From NCBI RefSeq assembly GCF_901709675.1, contig NC_051092.1, positions 10,000,491 through 10,064,490 of the forward strand: a stretch of 64,000 nt of DNA, given 5' to 3'. Shown here piece by piece: positions 14,096-33,100 of this stretch; within the stretch, counting starts at the first letter, position 1, and each line of letters opens with the position of its first letter. Source of the DNA: Syngnathus acus. Lineage: Eukaryota; Chordata; Actinopteri; Syngnathiformes; Syngnathidae. The position numbers and the translations under genes are program-made. The notes under the pieces were generated by a model, which ran no database searches, was not told where the DNA came from, and saw nothing but the letters and a program-made list of their open reading frames with translations.

Positions 14096-15188
14096 CAATA
14101 ACACACACAACTAAGCAATACACCTCACAATACACCAGACAAAAAAAAAAAAAACAATCAAGTAAACACACTAATGTCGACAACGGCAACGCACACACTT
14201 TTCTCTATATTACAACATCCCGTGGAAACAACCCATATACATCAAACAATACAACTACACCCCCCCCCCCCCCCAAAAGAAATATAATAATAATTACTCG
14301 GGTAATTCACACGTTTCTTTCTATAATAGTCTCTCCCTCGTGTTGGCTCGTGAGTGAACGATTCGTTCAAAGGAACGAATCCTTTCAGTGAACGAGAGTG
14401 AACGGATCACTTCCTAAAGTGATTCGTTCTTTTTTCTGTTCATATGATTCAACCAGTAGGTGTTGGTAACGCGCATTGAAGCTGGTGCCACCTCGCCATA
14501 AAACAAAACAAAGAGGAAAATGACGTAAATTCCCGTTCACGAACGAGTTGTAAATTGCATTTCCCGTTCCCGTGCATCAACGGATCAGTCAGTGAACTGT
14601 GTAAACCAGAATGTCGATTTACGATTTGCCAAGGAAAGAAAGAACCACTCACTGAAACACCACTTCTTTTATGCACGTTTTCTCCAAGCTAACGGCTAAC
14701 TTTATTGCATGAAGGGATGCGCCGTTATGCAACAACGGGGAGATTATGCTTCTCTTTGTGTAATCTTGATTTTATAACACTTGTAGTAGTTTTTAAATAA
14801 CGTGTATGCATATATACGCCTAAATATTGTTATCCAATATATCTACTGCAATTTCACATTAGATTGCTGGTTTGAAATTTACTTTCAATATTATTATTAT
14901 TTTCAAATAAACATTTATGTTAAAACTTGTCTGGTGTTTTATTCCTTGTTTTTTTATTCGCCAATTAAAACATAAAAATCAGACATTTGGTTAACTGCTT
15001 TATATGACAATATGTGGAGGTACACCTCATGGACACTTCAATAGGTACACTACACGAGGTTAAAAAAAAAAAGAATACATAAATAAGAAAGTGTAGCGAA
15101 CGATTTGGTGAACGATTCTTTTGAACAAATATTTTGAGTGAACCGATTCTAAAGATTCAGGTCACTTAAAAGAACTAGAATGCACTAG
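13943..15188. mobile_element. Element A: TIR-bounded transposon containing the left arm
   Basis: The left end (13943-14035, gtgatgtgcattccggttct then GAACGA-type motifs) is repeated in inverted orientation at 15098-15188 (ending cttaaaagaactagaatgca). The terminal inverted repeats of about 90 bp share tctttagaatc, gttcactcaaaatattcgtt and further blocks, with substitutions and small gaps. The interior holds long T, A and C homopolymers (14060-14091, 14141-14155, 14261-14275) and the left arm of the larger inverted repeat. No transposase frame is visible. The ends resemble short non-autonomous hAT-type elements, but I could not find a clean target duplication. Confidence 0.55.
14337..15086 (+). 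repeat. Left arm of large inverted repeat
   Basis: It starts ctcgtgttggctcgtgagtg and ends in an A-rich tract before aataagaaagtg. It matches the reverse complement of 17775-18704 over nearly its full length (for example gctggtgccacctcgcc, gggatgcgccgttatgcaac, aataaacatttatgttaaaa). It lacks about 190 bp present in the right arm, in the part rich in tgaacga-type short repeats. No coding potential is seen. Confidence 0.85.
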
Positions 15189-15214
15189 TACAAAAGAGTG
15201 CAGATGGCCAAGTG

Positions 15215-15295
15215 CAGCCAGGTTGAAATAGCCAACTGGATAATGACATGGGCTCTCGCTTGGGCAGAACTTGGTTCGATCCCAGGTGTGAGCAT
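15215..15295 (+). repeat. tRNA-like segment, copy 1 (left of array)
   Basis: The sequence gaaatagccaactggataat and later acttggttcgatcccaggtg resembles a tRNA D-arm/A-box and T-arm/B-box (GGTTCGATCCC). A second copy in the same orientation lies at 17680-17750, so the pair directly flanks the hairpin array. It does not fold convincingly into a full tRNA by eye and is called a tRNA-like repeat, not a tRNA gene. Confidence 0.5.
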
Positions 15296-15377
15296 ATACC
15301 TAAATGTGCTTTTAGAATTGGAACTTCACTGCATATGCAAACAAGTCAAAGTCTGCTTTATTGTATTTAATAAATAA

Positions 15378-15580
15378 ATGCAAGTATTTATGTGTAAATA
15401 CATAAGGTGGCCCGCCCCCAAGTTGGCGGACCAAACCAATGGATCACGCCCACTACCTAGGGGGCGGGGTGGAATCCAGTAGTGTAAGGGGCGGGGGAAG
15501 AGAGTTAGGGTTCCAAAGTAGGGGTTAAAGCTAGGGTTAGGGGCGGGCCACCTTATGTATTTACACATAAATACTTGCAT
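15378..15580. repeat. 203-bp element with perfect 41-bp inverted ends
   Basis: 15378-15418 (atgcaagtatttatgtgtaa ... ggtggcccgcccc) is the exact reverse complement of 15540-15580. The core between them is G-rich with ttaggg-like motifs. A weaker outer inverted pair (gcttttagaattgg near 15308 and ccaattctaaaag near 15612) suggests nesting inside another short inverted-repeat element. No coding frame. Confidence 0.8.
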
Positions 15581-15621
15581 TTGATGGCATATGCATACGC
15601 AGCGAGGGTCCAATTCTAAAA

Positions 15622-17624
15622 GTGTGCCTAATAACAGGCCACTTTATTAGGGAAATATCATGGTCAAAGGTCACAGGTGTCCAGCTCTAGTCCTCGGGGC
15701 CGCGTTCCAACATGTTTTCCAAGTGACCCTCGTTAAGCGCACCTGCGTGAAAAGTTTTTGGTCACTTTCACGTTCCGCAGGAGCTAAAACTTTTCACGCA
15801 GGTGCACTTAACGAGGGAATCACACGGACACTCCATTAGGTACACCGCCATTTTCAAGTGTACCTAATAACAGGCCACTTTATTAGGGAAATATCATGGT
15901 CAAAGGTCACAGGTGTCAAGCTCTAGTCTAAAATGGCGGTGTACCTAATGGAGTGTCCGTGTGATTCCCTCGTTAAGTGCACCTGCGTGAAAAGTTTTGG
16001 TCACTTTCACGTTCCGCAGGAGCTAAAACTTTTCACGCAGGTGCACTTAACGAGGGAATCACACGGACACTCCATTAGGTACACCGCCATTTTCAAGTGT
16101 ACCTAATAGGCCACTTTATTAGGGAAATATCATGGTCAAAGGTCACAGGTGTCAAGCTCTAGTCTAAAATGGCGGTGTACCTAATGGAGTGTCCGTGTGA
16201 TTCCCTCGTTAAGTGCACCTGCGTGAAAAGTTTTGGTCACTTTCACGTTCCGCAGGAGCTAAAACTTTTCACGCAGGTGCACTTAACGAGGGAATCACAC
16301 GGACACTCCATTAGGTACACCGCCATTTTCAAGTGTACCTAATAACAGGCCTCTTTATTAGGGAAATATCATGGTCAAAAGTCACAGGTGTCAAGCTCTA
16401 GTCTAAAATGGCGGTGTACCTAATGGAGTGTCCGTGTGATTCCCTCGTTAAGTGCACCTGCGTGAAAAGTTTTGGTCACTTTCACGTTCCGCAGGAGCTA
16501 AAACTTTTCACGCAGGTGCACTTAACGAGGGAATCACACGGACACTCCATTAGGTACACCGCCATTTTCAAGTGTACCTAATAGGCCACTTTATAAGGGA
16601 AATATCATGGTCAAAGGTCACAGGTGTCAAGCTCTAGTCTAAAATGGCGGTGTACCTAATGGAGTGTCCGTGTGATTCCCTCGTTAAGTGCACCTGCGTG
16701 AAAAGTTTTTGGTCACTTTCACGTTCCGCAGGAGCTAAAACTTTTCACGCAGGTGCACTTAACGAGGGAATCACACGGACGCTCCATTAGGTACACCGCC
16801 ATTTTCAAGTGTACCTAATAACAGGCCACTTTATTAGGGAAATATCATGGTCAAAGGTCACAGGTGTCAAGCTCTAGTCTAAAATGGCGGTGTACCTAAT
16901 GGAGTGTCCGTGTGATTCCCTCGTTAAGTGCACCTGCGTGAAAAGTTTTGGTCACTTTCACGTTCCGCAGGAGCTAAAACTTTTCACGCAGGTGCACTTA
17001 ACGAGGGAATCACATGGACACTCCATTAGGTACACCGCCATTTTCAAGTGTACCTAATAACAGGCCTCTTTATTAGGGAAATATCATGGTCAAAAGTCAC
17101 AGGTGTCAAGCTCTAGTCTAAAATGGCGGTGTACCTAATGGAGTGTCCGTGTGATTCCCTCGTTAAGTGCACCTGCGTGAAAAGTTTTGGTCACTTTCAC
17201 GTCCCGCAGGAGCTAAAACTTTTCACGCAGGTGCACTTAACGAGGGAATCACATGGACACTCCATTAGGTACACCGCCATTTTCAAGTGTACCTAATAGG
17301 CCACTTTATTAGGGAAATATCATGGTCAAAGGTCACAGGTGTCAAGCTCTAGTCTAAAATGGCGGTGTACCTAATGGAGTGTCCGTGTGATTCCCTCGTT
17401 AAGTGCACCTGCGTGAAAAGTTTTGGTCACTTTCCCGTTCCGCAGGAGCTAAAACTTTTCACGCAGGTGCACTTAACGAGGGAATCACACAGACACTCCA
17501 TTAGGTACACCGCCATTTTCAAGTGTACCTAATAACAGGCCACTTTATTAGGGAAATATCATGGTCAAAGGTCACAGGTGTCAAGCTCTAGTCCTCGGGG
17601 CCGCATTCCAACATGTTTTCCAAG
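15622..17624. repeat. Tandem array of 238-bp hairpin units
   Basis: The phrase gtgt(a/g)cctaata recurs at about 15622, 15859, 16097, 16334, 16573, 16809, 17048, 17287 and 17525, spaced 236-239 bp. In the second unit 15930-15998 and 16025-16093 are perfect 69-bp reverse complements around a 26-bp loop. The same hairpin is visible in seven units; the first unit has a truncated left stem. Between hairpins lies a spacer of about 75 bp (ggccactttattagggaaat, then tggtcaaaggtcacaggtgt). Units differ by only a few substitutions or a 3-bp gap. The same 33-bp sequence (tcctcggggccgc then ttccaacatg), absent from internal units, lies at both array ends (15691-15723 and 17592-17624). Confidence 0.93.
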
Positions 17625-17679
17625 ACCTGATGGAATGCACATCACATCAAAACAGTGCAAACGACTGTGGTCTTCCAGG

Positions 17680-17750
17680 TCGAAATAGCCAACTGGATAG
17701 TGACACGGGCTCTTGCTCGGTAAGAACTTGGTTCGATCCCAGGTGTGAGA
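17680..17750 (+). repeat. tRNA-like segment, copy 2 (right of array)
   Basis: Same orientation and about 85% identical by eye to the copy at 15215 (gaaatagccaactggatagt, acttggttcgatcccaggtg). The sequence just left of it (ggaatgcacatcacat, 17635-17650) also resembles the end of element A, so the duplicated block is larger than the tRNA-like part. Confidence 0.5.
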
Positions 17751-17774
17751 CTATACATTATTGTGCAATTAACC

Positions 17775-18704
17775 CTTTATTTATTTATTCTTTTTTTTTT
17801 TTTACCACGTGTAGTGTACGTATTGAAGTGTTCATGAGGTGTACCTACACATATTGTCATATAAAGCAGTTAACCAAATGTCTGATTTTTATGTTTTAAT
17901 TAGCGAATAAAAAAAACAAGGAATAAAACACCAGACAAGTTTTAACATAAATGTTTATTTGAAAATAATAATAATATTAAAAGTAAATTTCAAACCAGCA
18001 ATATAATGTGAAATTGCAGTAGATATATTGGATAACAATATTTAGGTGTATATATGCATACACGTTATTTAAAAAAACTACTATAAATGTTATAAAATCA
18101 AGATTACCCAAAGAGAAGCATAATCTCCCCGTTGTTGCATAACGGCGCATCCCTTCATGCAATAAAGTCAGCCGTTAGCTTGGAGAAAACGAGCATAAAA
18201 GAAGTAGTGTTTCAGTGAGTGGTTCTTTCTTTCCTTGGCAAATCGTAAATCTACATTCTGGTTTACACAGTTCGCGCCAGGAGGGAGACGCAACACGTTC
18301 ACTGACTGATCCGTTGATGCACGGGAATGAAGGCAGTTCACCCATTGACTCATTCGCGAACGGGAAAGTCAGGATTCGTTCACTCACTGATCCGTTCTCG
18401 CGATGAACTGGAAATGCAAATCACTCACTCACTGACTCGTTCACTCACAGACCTATCCGTTCAATTGGTGAACTGAAAATGCAATTCACAACTCGTTCGT
18501 GAACGGGAAGTTACGTCATTTCTTTCTTCGTTTTGTTTTACGGCGAGGTGGCACCAGCTTCAATGCGCATTACCGACACCTACTGGTTGAAGTCATATGA
18601 ACGGAAAAAAGAACGAATCACTTTAGGAAGTGATTCGTTCACTCTCGTCAACTGAAAAGAGTCGTTCCTTTGAACGAATAGTTCACTCACGAGCCAACAC
18701 TAGA
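17775..18704 (-). repeat. Right arm of large inverted repeat
   Basis: Reverse complement of the left arm with an extra segment of about 190 bp. The outer end reads cacgagccaacactag (18689-18704), mirroring the left arm's ctcgtgttggctcgtg. Repeated gaacga/tcgttc motifs crowd 18330-18700. Only 66 bp separate it from the ttc38 start codon. Confidence 0.85.
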
Positions 18705-18770
18705 AGACTGGGTAGGGAGTCAAAAGTTGCAACCTCTGCACATTATAAACATAAACAGTATAATCGCAAC
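18705..18770 (+). promoter_or_regulatory. ttc38 5' leader abutting a repeat arm
   Basis: This is the only non-repeat sequence between the right arm and the ttc38 ATG. TATAAA occurs at 18744-18749, but only 22 bp before the ATG, too close to serve an mRNA that includes this start codon. The transcription start therefore probably lies within or beyond the repeat arm, unless a 5' UTR exon lies further away. The start context gcaacATGG has A at -3 and G at +4, a good Kozak match. Confidence 0.4.
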
Positions 18771-29373
<10,603 letters not shown>

Positions 29374-30117
29374 TAGACTGATTGCAAGAAGCACACAACA
29401 CTGCGTAATCTGTGCTCCCATGTTTGATTTCAAGACACCTTGGACCTACTGTTAAAGGGGCAGACTTTTTGGGAGCTAAGTCCTTTTATTCAGCGATCTG
29501 TGTCCTGACATTTTTATCGAATGGCTGAAAAATATGCATTTTTTTGCAAATGAGTTCACCCTACAATGTAAAATATATTAAAGCATATCTGGGGACAAGC
29601 GGTACAGATGATGGATGAATGTATGGATGTATGTCAAAGTCAAAGTCTGCTTTATTGTCAATTTCTTCACATTTTTGATTATCGCTGGCACTGGGCAGAA
29701 GACTTGTACCTTCAAAATCATCACTTTTTGCTGACCCCCAAAACACCATTACATTTGCATCATTAACACTTCATATTGGTCAATAATTTGTCAAATATAT
29801 GCGTAAATGATAGACGACACCCACTTCTTTGAACTGACCAGGAATACAGGTTTGTGAAAAATTGAATTTACCAAACTATGCCATGAGGTTCCAGCCCAGC
29901 ATCAGCGATGTGTCTTTTTACATGTACATTAAATCACAATGAAATGGCTCACACTTATCGACTATGTTCACTATTCACACACATTAAAACAAAAAAGATA
30001 CAGGAGGAACATGAGCAGTGGAAAACTCCTTGTGAGTGCATTTTGACTCGAACAGAGCACTGCAATTGCCTTTTTGCGTCCCTTGCATTCTTTTCCTCGG
30101 TCTTTGTTCGCTCGTGC
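29374..30117. other. Shared 3' region between convergent ttc38 and tspan33
   Basis: These 744 bp must hold both transcript ends. Forward strand: ATTAAA at 29577-29582 is the best ttc38 signal. Reverse strand: TTTATT (AATAAA on minus) at 29651-29656 and 29485-29490 could serve tspan33. The 29636-29670 piece (tcaaagtcaaagtctgcttt) is a common fish repeat motif also seen at 15340. If the lower tspan33 signal is used, the two 3' UTRs overlap. Confidence 0.4.
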
Positions 30118-33100
30118 TCACGACACGGAGGTAATCTCTTCTTGGATCTGAGAGATGAGGATCTGGGACAGCACAATTCCTGCAATCTAGAGGACAGCAG
30201 CAGCCGCTTTAGATGTCTCAACAGGTGCCTGTTAAATGTGCTGCCTGTGCCAACCCTGTCAAGGTGCCTTGGAAGCTTTTTGCAATGCTCATTTGGCATG
30301 AGGATGAAATTCTTCAGAATTACTATATTTGGATTTGGTTTGTTATAACAGCAGTCTCGATGACAGGATTATAACCCTCATAAAGCTGCCTCTACACCCC
30401 CCAACACACATGCACACGCGCACACACATGCACACACACACAAATTGCAAGCTCGTTTGATAACTGTAAAAGCTATACGGCCAAGACAATAACACCTCAT
30501 GTGCACTATGGACTTGTCGGCACTTCACAAGCCTCCCACTTAATCATTAGGGACGAACCAGAATCAGACAAACACAGAAAGGATATTTATAACAAACTAT
30601 TGCCATTACATGATCGTTATGTCAATCTGTTTTACATTAATTAGCCAAAAGGATGTGCAGAGCTCAGGAGGTGTTGATGCAGACTTCAATGTATCTTTAA
30701 TAAGATGAACATTGTTAAAGTCAGACGTTTTCCTAGGTTGCACATCAAACTGGAAAATTCCTAGCTTGTACAAATATACAAGGGGTGCAACGGATTAGTC
30801 GACGTTTGATAGTTGAAGTTGACTAATCGCTAATCACGTTATTGGCATGTTGTCTTCCAGTTAGCTCATTTACTGAGAACTTTCAACTCTTCCGTCTGCT
30901 GCCAAGTCGTAGATCAGAACCCTCTTAATTTTTTTTGTCCAACATCAATTCAGCTCTTTCTATGTAGCCCCCTGTTGAGGCTCAAGGCAAATCTGCAGGG
31001 CTAGCAAGAGATGGGATAATGTGTTGGTCATTTTGAGTACAGAGAACTCATCTCTATCTTTAGAACCTTGATGAACATTTTGTACTTGTTTAAGTGGCCA
31101 GTGATTGTAATTGACCCCTGTCGAAGGACAAAAATAGTAACATTATAGTCATCGTCCTGAATATGAAGTTGTTACACTCAGCTTTTGTGAACCGCATTTC
31201 AAACAACAATATGTAGTTTGGATCAAAAATCAAATAAAACCACATGAAGAAATAAAAAGGGGCTATTAAAATATTGAAGGCTTGAGGATAGGTAATTACG
31301 ATGATAAGGGACTATTGACGTTTGTTTCCATGCTGTTACCTGAGGCAAGGCCAAACCCAGTGCAAGAGCTCCCACCAGGAACAAATGGGACTCCATCCAT
31401 AACACGGCTCTGTCTGCACAGCCTACTGGGAAGATTGACTTGTTTGCCTCCAGCTGGTCCAAGGTTTGAACCCCAAAGCCACACATAGTGTTGATTACTG
31501 CCTGTGTGCCAGAAGACAAAGAAGTCATGTAACGTGTGAACATTCATGTAAGACTGGTTCTCTGAAGGCAACAATCTCTGTGGGTGGTGGTGTGTCATCC
31601 TGCACTGACAAGGATGTTAACTGTTGAGACGGCTATGAGAGAGATTTGTAGAAGCTTGTTTACTGTGGAGAATTGTGATCAAAAGAGAGAAAGAAAGAAA
31701 ATGACAGCAGTTAAAAATCCAACAAAGGTCCACTTGATGTGTCATAAGCTTCAAGAAGTTCCAGAAGCACCATTGCAGTTGCGCGCCCAGGACAGTAGGT
31801 TGCAGCACGGCTTCAATTCTTTAAAGGTTTGATTAATTGTCATGTGAAAGAAAAAAAAGGTTGCTGCTCTGTTTTCTTGGTAGTATGATATATAATCGAT
31901 AGCAATGTGATGGATCTACTTTACCCTCTTTAGTTTTCTGTCTTCGTGAAGACAAAAAAGAAAGCTGCCAGGTATGGCATGTAAGCACTGAATTTTGTCT
32001 ACTGCTTGGAATATATATTGGTGAATGCAAATATGTGTAAACCATGCATGCATGTATTCATGAGTTCGTATTTACATATATATTATCTGTGTACCTAACT
32101 ACGTGTTACTTTTACAACCTAAATTTACATCACTCTCGTGCACAGGTTTGTGTTTGTACTGTGCTGACAAAATATTGAATACAAGAATGAAGGATTTTAC
32201 GAAGCAGCCAAAACTGGACCTTTAAAGGCTAATACGAAAGCTGTGGCTTGCAGACCACTGCCAAGATTGAATTGATAAGAAAAATGGAAAGATAAATAAA
32301 GAAATAAGCAGCAGCTGCTGGTCCAGTGAGTAGCCTGACTCACACCAGTCAGCTGGGATAGGCTCCAGTACTTCCTAATGAGGACAAACAGTATAGAAAA
32401 TGGATCGATGGGAGGAGGGGGGGGGGGGTGTATAGGGTAACAATAAAAACAAAAGGCAGGCGACTATGTCATGCTAAAAGCCTGCTCACTCCTGGTGCAA
32501 CTTCAAATCATGTCATGAAACCACAACAGCCTTCATATTACAAATCCTACTGTGATGATGATGCAGGATAATGTGAGAGAACAAGGTTGTATCATTTTTG
32601 TTTCTGGGCTGCGAGTCAAAATGTTGTAAAAAAAAAACATACAGCAGATATGATGACACCTCTCCTCACGGTTTCATGAATGTCAGCTGTGTACTTTTTG
32701 GACGACCCAGCTAAAGGATCTGACAAACTAATAAATTGCTTTCAAAACAATAGCCGACCTTCCTTCACACTTTCTTCGATGTTGTATTGGATCGAATTAA
32801 AACATGCAGGCACATCTAAAGTTGTGGCCATCTGGAACTCATTTAGCCTAAAACTATTGAGACAAACTGAAACAATGAGTTAAAATGCATGCATGGCTCA
32901 AAGTGGGGGCTTTTTGCTTCCAAGACTGACCACTACACAATACAGCCACTCTTACACCAGTTGAACATCAAATGTGTTATTACTCTGGAGGAATAGATTA
33001 AGTGGCATTGTCCGAAAGACTGCTGCGATGGGCTCCAGCATGCTTGCGACCTTCATGAAAATAGCAGTTTGGAAGATAAATAAATGAATGAATGTTTTTT

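Noticed and set aside
15215-15295. Functional tRNA gene
   Set aside because: B-box-like sequence is present, but acceptor and anticodon stems do not pair convincingly; a second degenerate copy at 17680 fits a repeat.
15622-17624. CRISPR-like regular repeat array
   Set aside because: Units are 238 bp with no variable spacers, and the surroundings are vertebrate genes; it is a satellite of hairpins.
18744-18749. TATAAA as the ttc38 core promoter
   Set aside because: It is only 22 bp upstream of the ATG, so initiation about 25-30 bp downstream would exclude the start codon.
30780-30860. hAT-like start (ggggtgcaacggattagtcg)
   Set aside because: Resembles a fish hAT terminus, but no second end or target duplication was seen.
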